Source: Scortum barcoo (taxonomy: Eukaryota; Chordata; Actinopteri; Centrarchiformes; Terapontidae). From it: a stretch of 64,000 bases of DNA. Each line of letters begins with the position of its first letter. The first letter of the stretch is position 1. The stretch spans positions 2,014,182 to 2,078,181 of the forward strand of contig CM041538.1 of assembly GCA_023238725.1 (NCBI GenBank), read 5' to 3'. Below the pieces are notes generated by a model. That model saw nothing but the letters and a program-made list of their open reading frames with translations, had not been told where the DNA came from and searched no databases. Below are positions 25,851 through 36,927 of the stretch, in pieces. Position numbers and translations under genes: made by a program.

Positions 25851-27994
25851 CTTTTTTAAAGAAGTTAAACAGAGAGCACATTTTCATTTTGATAAACTAG
25901 TATATTATATCATTAACTGCAGGTGATTTTTTGCTTCTATTTACACTGACATTCTCCTGTGATGCTTGCTGGGGTCACAGCTCAAATTGCATGTGCTAAT
26001 TGCACATGTATCTACTTTTAATTTATTGTAACATTATTGTAACAGTGATTATAAGTTGACCATAATAAGTTTTGAGCATCACCTTTTAGTTAGCCTTTAT
26101 TAGAAATGATTTTTATATTATATTATTTTGCCTCAGACACACCCATGGTTACGCCATAGGACTGAAGGGAGGCAACAGAAAGAACTTGAGTTTTAAGCAC
26201 AGACACACTGTTCACACACACCATCAGTGTGCCAGCTAGCTGAAACTTTGTACAGTCAGTACTGGCTGTTGTGGGTGAACAAACACAAACTTACTGGGCC
26301 CTGACAGTTTTAAGAAAACACATGCAAGTAGACAAAACACAAGTACATGAAAAAAACATCTTGGTCATCATCGCTAAAACTATTTTGTAAAGCTGTGTGG
26401 GCAGTGAAATTAGCTAAAAACCTTTACATGTTATTTTGCTACTGACCACCAAAGTTGAGATTTGAACCCTGGATTTCCTAAAACTCTTGTGAGAGTTGGC
26501 CATATTGTGTCCACATTTGTGTGTGTTTGTCATTGTGTACCGTTAGTGTGGAGCCACAAGAATCCCTGTTTTGTTCCAGATACTGGTTGCAATGTAGTTT
26601 CAGCAGGCTTACCTCTATTCCCTTGCAGATGTTGGCTAGATGTTACTACGATGTTGTACAAATGCAAAACAAGATGCTGTCATGGCAGTACAACCATCAG
26701 CACAGACCAGAGTAGATTTAAGATGACAGTGTACTGAAGCAAATAGCCAAGTAGCTTTGATTTGTCACTTTAGGACTCACCTGCTAATGTCTATAACAGT
26801 GGTCTCACTTTCTGTATAACTGACATCTAGGCCAAGGAGCAAGGATAAGGAAGCATTTCAAGCACTGATTTCTGTTATTACAAATGTTCTCGCTGTCGTT
26901 CTCTCTCTCACTAAGCTACAATTACTAACGGCATTAGAAATATAATCATGGACAGAATCACTTGTGTGGGCTCCTGATTGGCTGCTGAGCTACTCACTCA
27001 TGAATCTCGTTGTGGTTATAGGGCACTGTTTTCTGCACCCTTTTTCCCTCAGTTATTTGTATTAGGTGGAAGCAGGATCAGGAGGAAGCTAATGTTGAGT
27101 TTTAACTTGAGGTGATACTAAAATACCTTAAAATTAAAAATGCATTTATTTCTGTTGTTTTATATAAATAACATTTTTGCAATGAATGCAAATGCAATGA
27201 ATATCAAATGGTTTTAGTCTGTGTTTTTGATTATGTTAATTCCCAAATGTTGAGCTCAGTCTGTCTGTGAATGCCAGCTGCAGTGACAGTGTGTGAGAGC
27301 ATGCTGCTTGATCCTTTTAAATTTAGAGCATATGGATGAAGGTGACAACTAAGGTGCACAGTCTGTGTGAGTATTTACAGGGTGAGATGGTGTTGGCACC
27401 ATCAGTGTGTTGCCATAGGAACATGGAGTACACCTGAGCACTTGGCTGGGAATCAAACGTGTGTTACATCAGTTCAGTACATCAGCTCATCAGTCTTTTC
27501 CTCTAAGATTCGTCTACATACTGTTTTGTCCTTGTGCCGTAACCAAACTGACAATCTGAGAGTAAAACAAAGTCATCATGAGCTCTGTCTCTGATTTGAT
27601 CCAGACCAGGAGAAAATGAAGTATGGTTCCATTTTAATTCAGGTGCAAATTCTGTTCGCAGCAGCTTTTTACAGAGAAAAGGGAGTAAACACGATGTTAC
27701 ACAGACTGAATGGTAACACATTAATTTAACTCATTAAAAGTCTTGGTGACTGTCATTCTGCATCACTAGGATTGAATTCATGACATGGATTTCTGTCACA
27801 CAAATATTTTATACAGCAAAACCAGATGAAACTGATCAAGACTACTGACTCATCCTTTGGGCATAGGTGCAGAAGTTTTCACATATCGGTTGTATTTAGT
27901 CCGTATTTGCATTAAAGGTGCCCTCATAACAAATATTTATCTATTATAAATCTATTAAAGCCTGAGGGCTTTAAAGTTGTTTGGGCAGAAATTG

Positions 27995-28027
<33 letters not shown>

Positions 28028-28029
28028 AC
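27995..28029. repeat. (CA)n microsatellite
   Basis: A CA run with one CTCA interruption, about 70 bases before the 78-bp palindrome. Confidence 0.93.
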
Positions 28030-28094
28030 ACATATTTAAAAGTTACTTTTACTTTACATCAGCAGCAAATTAAACATGATGTTCTTAGTAGCAT

Positions 28095-28172
28095 CTCATT
28101 CATTCCCAGTTCACTCATGTTACTTATGCCCTGCAGGGCATAAGTAACATGAGTGAACTGGGAATGAATGAG
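28095..28172. repeat. Perfect 78-bp palindrome with no spacer
   Basis: The two 39-base arms (28095-28133 and 28134-28172) are exact reverse complements meeting at CTG|CAG. Flanking bases on both sides stop matching immediately. Spacer-less palindromes of this size are unstable in living cells and prone to cruciform formation. It may be real or a fold-back artefact of sequencing or assembly. Confidence 0.97.
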
Positions 28173-29673
28173 TCTGTAGAGCCCCGTGAAATCTGTCATT
28201 TTTTAAATTTTTTCTGAATTCTGTGTTTTATGATTTAAGCACATTTTGTCATCTGACTCAGAGTGTTTGATCATACACTACACTGTATTAGAGTGGAGTT
28301 ACACTATTGAAGATTTACAAAGTTCACTGAGCTCAAAGAGAGCAACTCAAAGAAGCATCATGCCAGTATCTTATGTCCTCATCTTCTGTAATTTGGGGGG
28401 TTTGGACATTATTAATGAACTGCTGAAGTGAGAATGAGAAGAGAAGAAGGGAAGGGTGAGCAGGTATTGTTTCTATGTGGTTCTAATGTGTGCTGTTTCT
28501 CCTGTGTTTTTTATATAGAGTTAATTCTAAGACTATAAAAACTGAAGGGGTCCAATACTGCCCTCTGAAAGAATGCAGAGGACATTTCCTCTTTGCCCCC
28601 CCCCTTTATAAATTAAGTCCCAGCCTGCAGTTTTAGTTGCCTCACTATTGATTCCAAATAATAAAAAATGAATTTGAATGAGATCAGACAATATTATAGC
28701 AGGATACAGTCATAAAGTAATCACATGATACCTGAATCACATAGCCAGCTTTTATTTGTCATACAGTTAATGCAGTGGTTTGACCATCAATCCTTTTGGA
28801 AAAAAGTAATGTCAATTCATTTCACATTTCTGAATTTTCAGCAGTGTTTCTGTTGTGAGCAGTCACACACATTTTCAGCAGAGTGCATTTTCTATTTCAG
28901 CTTTTCAGATTTTTTATTACCGTCCACCTTGACAATTAACAGTTACACAGCTTTTATTAGACTCAGTTTAGACTTAAAACCATGTTTTCTAAATTGATGG
29001 CTTTACATTGTAATTTTCGGTGTTTATTAGCTAAACCTAGGCTACAGATATATGTGTCAGACATGTGTGAGCCAGGTGTTCCCTGACTTTTGACAGATTT
29101 TTCTTTATGATGTTGGTATAAACCTAAAAACAGCTGACATCAGTTACAGCATGAACTGTCTGACTCAAGTTTCACATCTTGCTCTATGACATTTATAACA
29201 GCATTTGGATATCCCTGTTATAATTATTATATCTATATTTATAAGAAATGTGTGTGTGATTCAATATGATTAATATGAGATGCTTAAAAGACAGATTTTC
29301 AAGTGTAGTATGTATTGTTCTGTGTGTCCCTCTGTGAATCAACCAGCAGAGCTCTAGCAAACATTTCTGAGTGGGACAGACAGTAATATGGAAACTGTAC
29401 CTTTAATAACCTTTGTAGTTCAGCAGACCAATAATAAAAACAGAGCTACATTGATGTTGCTTCCATTAAAGGCTCACTAGAATGGACTGTGCTTTCCTTC
29501 TCCGTCTGCCTGCTCCCACCAGCACACAACCTAGTCAAGCATGTTTTAGAGTAACACAGTACAGTCAGTGTAAATGCATGTCTTTATTCTTAGGGACAGA
29601 GAAAGGTTTGTTCACTGAACACTGTGCTTAGAGCTTCAGGCCGACAAGAGCAGGGTAGGCTCTAATACATGAA

Positions 29674-29720
29674 TGCACACACACACACGCACACACATAC
29701 ACACACACACACACACACAC
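29674..29720. repeat. (CA)n microsatellite, interrupted
   Basis: A CA run with CG and TA interruptions near the end of intron 1. Confidence 0.92.
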
Positions 29721-30244
29721 TTAAAGCTTGTGTCTATCACATGTGAAGGGAAGTCAGAAATAGGTAGTGGGCGACCTGTGATGACAGGATAAAGGATATG
29801 TTCTAAATGAGAAAGAAAACAGCTTAAATCAAATGACTCGAAGTTCGGCAACTTTGAAACGTACAAAAAAAGTAACCTGATGAAAATAATTACTACTTAC
29901 TTACTCAGAGTGATCCACAGTCACTGTACACAGAGAAACAAAGAAAATGTACAGCAAACATTCAGTGCTCTGCTTCTTTTGTGTTCTCATGATGTTCCTG
30001 TTTGACTTCATGTTTAACTGTCACTTAGCCAACTAGTCTCTTCTCTGACTGTGTTTCTTCTGTTCTGTCAGTGTATTTATGCTCCAGCTATACTGTATGT
30101 GTTTGGTCTATATCGGTTCATACTGCTTCTTTTCAGATTTGAATCAGAGTCTTCAGCAGGCGGTGGATAACTCTCACTGTGTGCATGTGTTTGTCCTCAC
30201 AGATATTTTCTGACTTCATCTGATCACTGTGTGTCTCCTTACAG

Positions 30245-30328
30245 ATGAGATCATGCAGCAGGAGATCAGGCCCCTGCTGGCCGTGGACATCATAGAGCAG
30301 CTTCATCGCCAGTTTGCCTTGCTCTCAG
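30245..30328 (+). CDS. mcf2l2: mcf2l2 exon 2 (start of the CRAL-TRIO domain)
   Basis: Acceptor TTACAG and donor CAG|GTAAAA bound an 84-base exon encoding (D)EIMQQEIRPLLAVDIIEQLH to LLS(G), an almost exact match to MCF2L2. Both ends are phase 1, so the exon can be skipped or joined to alternative first exons without changing frame. A (TA)n tract begins 36 bases after the donor. Confidence 0.93.
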
Positions 30329-30361
30329 GTAAAACTCCACTCCCACTGTCCCACTGTCCTG

Positions 30362-30364
<3 letters not shown>

Positions 30365-30420
<56 letters not shown>
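30365..30420. repeat. (TA)n microsatellite, 28 units
   Basis: A perfect TA tract beginning 36 bases downstream of the exon 2 donor. Confidence 0.97.
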
Positions 30421-30423
<3 letters not shown>

Positions 30424-30742
30424 ATTATTATGAAACAAAATGCTACATGCAAAAATGTCAAATGCTGACTTGTACTTGTTGACTGTAAAATGTAGTGAAC
30501 AAAGTCTTCATGGATCAAACCATGAGATGAATGAGACTAGAAAATGCTCATCAAAATCAGTTTAAACTGATCTTCTCTCACGAAAATCTTTTTTGCCAAA
30601 AATGTAAAGATTTGAAGAAGTACTCCACCAACTCCCATGTCCATTAAAAACCTAACCCCAGGGTCTGTACAAGTCTAAGGTATGGTAAGGTATATATATA
30701 TATATATTTCAGGCAATTTAAAAAAATCTTAAACCTGAAACT

Positions 30743-30745
<3 letters not shown>

Positions 30746-30803
<58 letters not shown>
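30746..30803. repeat. (TA)n microsatellite, 29 units
   Basis: A perfect TA tract in intron 2, followed by three repeats of a CATATATAGT-like unit (about 30810-30838). Confidence 0.97.
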
Positions 30804-30808
<5 letters not shown>

Positions 30809-31516
30809 CCATATATAGTCATATATAGTCATATATAGCCTGAAAACAACAACAAAGACACCTCTCTGCTTCAGAGCTGCTAATCATTTCTAAAATTACA
30901 CATATTAACAGTGTCACCTTCACAATGATGTGATAGGATTTTATTTGAGGTGCCAGAGGATTTTTAGCTCAAGGTCGCCCTCTTGTGACTTGCCAGGGTT
31001 TTCCATGACTAAGTAATTTAATGTCAGTGTCTTAAACTGTTCCTTCTTCCTGACTTTAAATGTTGTTTTTAAAGAGATGAAGTTTGGTTTCTCTTCAGAC
31101 TCTCCCAGACAAAGGTGATTCATCTTACAATAAAATGCATTTTTTCTGATGTTCTCTGACGTTTTCAGATAAATGTTAATATTTGTTGACTTCCTGAGAT
31201 ACACCACACAATTCCAGGAATCTGGTTCATCCTGGCCATTCACATGGCCAGACAATAGAAACTCAAGTTATACAGCAAGTTTTGGTCAGAGCACACAGAA
31301 ATGTATTTTATAGTGTAGTGCAGATCCCAGACTGTCAAACAATAGCCTAGATCAGAATTGAATGAGCTGAATTTGTGGGAAATGTGTATAAAATATATAA
31401 TAAGGCATCTATAGAAAGATATTATCATACAGCTTAAATGAAGAGCTGGAACAAGCTGATGCAGAATATACAGGAAGACTGAAGGGAGGTTTAATGCTAG
31501 AAGGAAGGGTAGTAAA

Positions 31517-31570
31517 TGTGTGTGTGTGTGTGTGTGTGTTTGTGTGTGTTTGTGTGTTTGTGTGTGTGTG
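31517..31570 (+). repeat. (TG)n tract immediately upstream of mcf2l2 exon 3
   Basis: TG units with TTTG interruptions, ending 17 bases before the exon 3 acceptor. UG-rich tracts at acceptors are known binding sites for TDP-43 and CELF proteins; any effect here is inferred. Confidence 0.9.
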
Positions 31571-31587
31571 GTGTTTTTGTGTTGCAG

Positions 31588-31702
31588 GAGGGCGAGGGAA
31601 AGATGGAGCTCCCATCATTACCTTCCCGGAGTACTCAGGCTTCAACGAAGTGCCAGAGGAAGACTTCCTCAATGTCGTTACGTACCTGACCAGCATCCCC
31701 AG
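31588..31702 (+). CDS. mcf2l2: mcf2l2 exon 3 (CRAL-TRIO domain)
   Basis: Acceptor TTGCAG, donor CAG|GTACAC. It encodes (G)GRGKDGAPIITFPEYSGF to LTSIP(S), with the P-I-I-T-F-P strand and the acidic loop typical of the MCF2L2 Sec14 domain. It enters in phase 1 and leaves in phase 2, so skipping would break the frame. Confidence 0.94.
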
Positions 31703-32247
31703 GTACACACACTCTCATACACACACAACTGTGATGTCATTGTGACTGTCCTCACACAAGGAGGGCCTCACTCTGCTCAGTGGATATCAATGAAAGCTCT
31801 TGTGTAAGACCTCAATTTAACTTCTCAGACACTCCAACATTAGAGGATCACACTGAACAGGTCATTTATTCTGAAGGATGAACATGGCAGCTAGCTCGGG
31901 ATGAGATGATTTATGTTCCATTCATTTATTTGATGGGGTCACTCCTAGTCATCTCATTACAGTTTAACAGAAGGCTCTAAGGCATTTAAGATCAAGGTTT
32001 GCTGTCACCAGTGTCACAGCCACATTAACCTGCTGTGGGGCCCCAGGCAAAAGTGAGCTGCTGGGCCTCTAAAGGCCCCCTTTTTGTATTCTTTGTGTAA
32101 TGTGAAGGTTTTCTATGATGAAATACTAATAGATGTAAGACTAAACTAAATGCATCATTACTTTAACATTTAAAGTTTCTGGAAATAATCAAAAGGTGCT
32201 GTACCTACTATACTGATGTATTCCTTAAAATGTCCAAGCTGTGTTTA

Positions 32248-33851
32248 CAGTCCCTGACAAAAGTCGCATAAGGATATAGTAACTTTAAATGGCATATAAT
32301 TGATTTCCAATCAATCAATGTTACAATAAATGTTTCATTTTAATGTTAAGGGCCTTCACATTAATAACTCGGGTGCAAAATTAAACTGTCAAAAAGTGTC
32401 CTGATGTCACAGCTTGGTAAAGCCAATCACATCTGTTTGGACAAGGACACAACAAGGACAAAAGTCTTGTTGTGTCTTTAAATGATTCAACCAAATCACA
32501 GATTAGAGCTTCACCTGTGACAAATACACATTCCCAGTTGTGTATAAAAAGAACCCCAGCACACCAGACCTTCATGTGAAGTGCAACCTGACCTCTGACA
32601 ACGTGCCAAAGATTCAACCACAGACCAAATTGCAGATCATCAAGAGCCTGAAGACCAAGTCTGCTGCTGAGGTGGCAGACATCTTTAATGTATCCAAACG
32701 TCAAGTGGGAGAGGATAAGAATAAGATTGGAAGAAACTGGTGGTGTTCATGACAAGCCCAGGTCAGGCAGACCACGTAAGACAACTGTTCAAGAGGACCG
32801 TTTGTTGCTTCGACAGTCCAGGCCCAACCCTTTTTCAGCTGCAGCAGAGCTACATGTGAACTGGTCAACAGAAACCCCTGTATCAATAAGAACAGTGTCG
32901 ACTTCTCTCACGCAGCAGTGGTCTCCATGGAAGAATTAGTGCTTCGGAAACCCGCATTAAACAGAAGACAACAAAAAAATGGTGTTGCATTTGCCAAGGC
33001 CCACAGCTTGCAGAAAAGGATGGACAGTGGAAAAGTGGCAGAAGTTAGATTTTTCTGATGAATAATCCATTGAACTACATCCCAATCACTGCAAATACTG
33101 CAGAAGACTTGTTGGACCTGCATGGACCCAAGATTCACCCAGAAAACAGTCAAGTTTGGTGGACAAAAAATCATGGTTTGGGGCTACATTCAGTATCGGG
33201 GTATGCGAGAGTGGAGGGTAACATAAACAGCCTGAAATATCAAGAAATTCTTGCTGCACATTACATTCCAGACCACAAGAGAGGTCTGGAATTCTGCAGC
33301 GAAGGAGGTCAAGATGCTCCAGGATTGGCCAGCCCAGTCACCGGACATGAACATTATTGAGCATGTCTGGGGTAAGATGAAGGAGGAGGTTTGAAGGATG
33401 AAACCTAAGATTCTTGATGAACTCTGGGAGTCCTGCAAGACTGCTTTCTTTGCCATTCCAGAGGACTTTGTCAGCAAGTTATGAGTCATTGCCGAGACGT
33501 ATGGATGCAGTCCTCCAAGCTCATGGGAGTCGTACAAGATAATATTTTTTTCCAAGGCACCATGACTTTATATTCTGATATTGTAGCATCTTTGTGTATT
33601 CAAAATAAAGTGTTTAATTTCTACTTTTTTGTATGCGACAAGACTTTTGTCCAAGCAAATCTGACTTGTCCTAATTAAATGAAAAAACTCAATGAATGAT
33701 AAAAAACATGTTTTTGGTATAATAATCATAATTTAGAGGGCTTTGCCTTTCATATAAGCCATTTCTGATTCCAATTGATTAAACTACATGTAAAGTTGTT
33801 ATTTGTTGTTCCTACAACTTGGATAAACGACAAGACTTTTGTCAGGGACTG
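32248..33851 (+). mobile_element. Tc1/mariner element with IR/DR-type ends, inactive
   Basis: The ends are inverted repeats beginning CAGTCCCTGACAAAAGTC, flanked by TA on both sides (32246-32247 and 33852-33853), the classic Tc1 target duplication; total length is 1,604 bp. Secondary copies of the ACAAAAGTC/GACTTTTGT core lie inside each end (about 32460 and 33640), as in IR/DR-type fish Tc1 elements. Inside is a broken plus-strand transposase. TA-flanked matching ends make the boundaries reliable. Confidence 0.93.
32540..33393 (+). pseudogene. Degenerate Tc1 transposase
   Basis: Fragments in different frames show an N-terminal helix-turn-helix (KLQIIKSLKTKSAAEVADIF), a basic GRPRKT box (about 32770), a remnant of the first catalytic D (FSD near 33055) and a C-terminal WPAQSPDMNIIEHVWGKM block (33325-33384) with the catalytic Glu. 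I cannot find the middle D motif, and the sequence around 33265-33300 looks deleted. Frameshifts make it non-functional. Confidence 0.85.
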
Positions 33852-33964
33852 TACTCTTCTCTGCATGTTTAGAAGCAAAATTTTAAGAAAAGTGGTTGGT
33901 CCGGCTTACAGAGGCACACACACTGAGCAACAGTCCAGTTAAATTTCTTCTTTACTGTCTCCAG

Positions 33965-34055
33965 CATGGATTCTGCCAGTATCGGCTTCATCATCATCAT
34001 TGACCGGCGGAAGGACAAATGGAGCTCTGTGAAGGCTTCTCTATCCAGGATTGCT
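33965..34055 (+). CDS. mcf2l2: mcf2l2 exon 4 (CRAL-TRIO domain)
   Basis: Acceptor TCCAG and donor GCT|GTAAGA. One base completes Ser, then 30 codons, MDSASIGFIIIIDRRKDKWS to RIA. The I-D-R-R-x-D-K-W-S motif is diagnostic for the DBL/DBS/MCF2L2 group. Confidence 0.95.
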
Positions 34056-36807
34056 GTAAGAAAGCTACATTCAATATGATGTATTTATAGCTTTGATGTT
34101 AAAAAGAAGGTATAAACAGAACTTTTTTGGGCCTTTTCTAAATTATGTTCTGTGACTTCCAGTGGATGTTGTAGTCTATACTGCAACCACAGTTATGCCT
34201 TTGTACCACAAATGTTACAGTACAACATTTATGATGAGAATTACATATAAGAAAATACATTTTTGTACTATTTGTTTTACTACTAGTTATTTCTCTGATG
34301 CACATGGGTAATGTTTGAATAGTATTTGTAGTGGTGGTGTGGAGATTGAAGGCAGTGGGGATGATGTGTGTATACTTTACAAAATAAGTTATTAAAAGTG
34401 AATGTGTATTTTAAAAATCAGGTGAGAGCAGTGGCTAAAACCAAGAAAACAATCATATAAGGATGGAGTAGCTAGACCAATATTTAAACAAATAAAATCA
34501 GGATAAAATTGACAAGACAAAAAAAAAAAAAAAAACACTAAATCACTAAAAATGGTGATACCAAGGGCTGCTAAAAGAAACAAAGGCTAGAATGAGGGGA
34601 ATTAAAACTAAGGGGGCAGAAGTCCACTAGAATGGTCCAAGGAGAGTCTTATCTGTGGGGGAAGGAAGAGGCTGCTGCACAAGGCCCAGACACCAGCGGG
34701 AGCGGCTCTGTCAGTCGTGGGGAAGCGTCGATCCGTCCACTGGTTGCTTGGCCCACTGGACCACCGCTGTCGTCCTCCACCGGGCTCTGGCCTCGTTGCT
34801 GAGGAGAAGGAGGAGGAGGAGGAGGAAGACAGCAGTCACTGTACTTTTCCGCAGCACACAACTATTACATCCTTCTCATCCAGGGCCGCTGCTCACACGC
34901 CGGCTTCCACTATGAAGCCCTCTTGCTCGTCAGCGTTGTGGCTCTCCGTCCACTGGCGGCTTCTGCGTCTGCTCCTGTTGTGTCTGTTGCAGCTGCCTCC
35001 TGCCCCTCATTTCTTCTGCTTTCTCCTTCTCCAGCTGCCTCCCTCCCTCCTCCTTCTTCTTCTGTTTCCCGTCTTGTGCTCAGTCCATTTAAAATCCACT
35101 TAATCACACCCCAACAGGTGCAGGTCATTAGCCATGGGATGTCACATCCAATTACAGGTTTTTTTCAAAATAAAAGCCCAACAACACAACCCCACAGTAC
35201 CTTAAAAACATGCAGCATGCAATAAAATGGATAAAATACACAAAACTACACACTAAAATCCAAAACTCAAACTAAAAACACACTGCACGCTAAAAACTTA
35301 ACACAAACAATAAAACCTTTACCTTTACCCGTGTGACATCCCCGCACTGTTTGACTTTGGCAGTCCCTGCAACGTAAAACCAACTCAGTCTCTGTACCTT
35401 TCTGGCGGTGAGTTTCTGGCAGGGACGGCTAGTTTAAAGCCGGCTGTGGAGCAACTGGCTCTCTACAAGACCTGGCTATGTGCCCTGCTTGTCTGCATCT
35501 GTGGCAAATAGGTCTACCTCGTTCATCCTGGTCGTTAGTGTACGAAGCTGGCTGCAGCCGCTCTCTTCCAGGCTGTCTTGAAGGCTGTGAAGTGGTTTAA
35601 TCTCTCGCATTAATTCCTGAGTGAGTCCTCATCTGTGATTTCACATTCTCCATGATCTCTTGTTTGAGGGTCTCCTTCCAGTCAGGTCCCTGGGATGGGT
35701 TAAGTGGGACACGTGAATTATTCAAAAAAGACCATGTTACCTCTGTCCGTGTACCCATTACTAACTAAATACAGCTTTACATAATTTACAGAAAGTATGA
35801 CAAAATCCCCGGTCTGTGGATAACACTGCACCAGTACTCAGTGTTGCAACATAACTTTGTGTCCCCTAGAGGGCAGTCTATGGTAAATCTAGTCTCTAGA
35901 TCAGTGGCGCAAGTGGTGCACTGACTTATGACTTATACCAACATTACTGTATCTTATAGGGTCTTACATTCCTTAGTTTAGAATTGTAATTTAAGAAATG
36001 TACAAATATTTATACTTTAATACTGAAATATTTATACTTTATTCTTTAAGACCTCAAAAAGAAAATGTTCCTCCAAATGTAGGCTACACACAAAAGAGTA
36101 CAATGCATATTCAAAACTTCAGTCACAGTATAAAGTAATAACAGAATTCAAATAAATTTGTCTCTGTGGACAAAATATTGTAATGTCAAAGATGTGCAAA
36201 ACTTTAAATCTAGGTTACAAATCTCTAAGAGAAAATGTGCCAAAGTGAGATACTGCAAAAGCTAAGAGCTGTCTCCTGCAACACCACCCAAACCAAAGTT
36301 CGTGCAAACTTGGTGACTGTCCATTCTCAGATTATTCCATGTGAATTACTTTTAGAGGTAGTGATCATGGTATTTCAAATATAGAGGAAACAAATAATAA
36401 ATAATGATAAACAACAACAACAAAATGAAAACAAAACAAAAAACATCATGTTGTGTAGTAGAACTTCAAATATTTACTACCCCAGTAATCTGATGACCCC
36501 ATACAATATTCCTAGATTCCGCTTAGGAGTCATAACCCCTGTGGTGGGATCACGCTCACGCTAAACCAACTTTTTATAAACAAGATACTGAAACCCTAAG
36601 GGTTTTGAAAACTGTGTTAAAGTATTTGGAATTTGTTTTTTAATAATGTACATGCAAATGCATTCACACGTCTGTCTCTGTCTTTGTGGTGCTAGCACTG
36701 CTGCTTGAAGTAGCCTGGTTATAGAAAATGACTGAATGATTCAGTGGATGAAATAATGGGCTGGCTTAGAGATGTCTTGTAAATTTACATGCTGTTGTGT
36801 TGTCTAG
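34056..36807 (+). other. mcf2l2 intron 4
   Basis: A GC-rich segment at 34640-35110 with a GGA-triplet run (34801-34829) and the gag-type relic at 35429-35690 suggest a decayed LTR-type retroelement across about 34.6-35.7 kb, although I could not define LTRs. A poly-A run lies at 34519-34534. The rest shows no feature. Confidence 0.5.
35429..35690 (-). pseudogene. Retroelement gag-like relic with CCHC zinc knuckle
   Basis: The minus-strand frame contains CHRCRQAGHIARSC (35506-35465), a textbook C-x2-C-x4-H-x4-C nucleic-acid-binding knuckle. Upstream in the same frame is a Lys/Gln-rich helix (DWKETLKQEIMENVKSQM), broken by a TAA at 35599-35597. The frame ends at a TAG (35431-35429). Knuckles of this type close the gag protein of gypsy-class retrotransposons and of gag-derived host genes. 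The internal stop argues for a fossil. Confidence 0.65.
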
Positions 36808-36927
36808 GGGGCCTTTCCAGGGAACCTACAGCTGGTGTTGGTGCTGAGGCCATCCAGGTTCTTCCAGAGGGCGATAGCAGACATCGGAATCAAGCTGCAC
36901 AAGGATGACTTTAAAATGAAGGTACCG
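36808..36927 (+). CDS. mcf2l2: mcf2l2 exon 5 (CRAL-TRIO domain)
   Basis: Acceptor TCTAG, donor CCG|GTAAGC, 40 codons, GAFPGNLQLVLVLRPSRFFQ to FKMKVP. The F-P-G-N-L-Q-L-V-x-V-L-R-P motif is typical of the family's Sec14 domain. A second potential donor (AAG|GTACCG) lies six bases earlier. Confidence 0.95.

Larger units (their letters stand above)
15160..30244 (+). other. mcf2l2 intron 1, right part
   Basis: About 15 kb without a supported gene. It contains microsatellites, three perfect short hairpins, a hAT-like relic (about 25.2-25.85 kb) and a perfect 78-bp palindrome (28095-28172), all listed separately. The remaining short open frames are chance ORFs. Confidence 0.6.
30329..31587 (+). 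other. mcf2l2 intron 2
   Basis: This 1.26-kb intron contains three TA microsatellites (30365-30420, 30691-30707, 30746-30803) and a TG tract close to the acceptor. I see no gene or mobile element in the rest. Confidence 0.75.
31703..33964 (+). other. mcf2l2 intron 3
   Basis: Apart from the Tc1 element at 32248-33851, this holds unremarkable intronic DNA. A GGGGCCCCAGGCAA-type stretch at about 32035-32055 resembles dispersed repeats, but I cannot place it. Confidence 0.6.

Noticed and set aside
30120..30190. Possible extra exon before mcf2l2 exon 2 (after TTTTCAG at about 30137)
   Set aside because: The open stretch is short, lacks a good donor, and is not needed to explain the conserved exon 1 to exon 2 junction.
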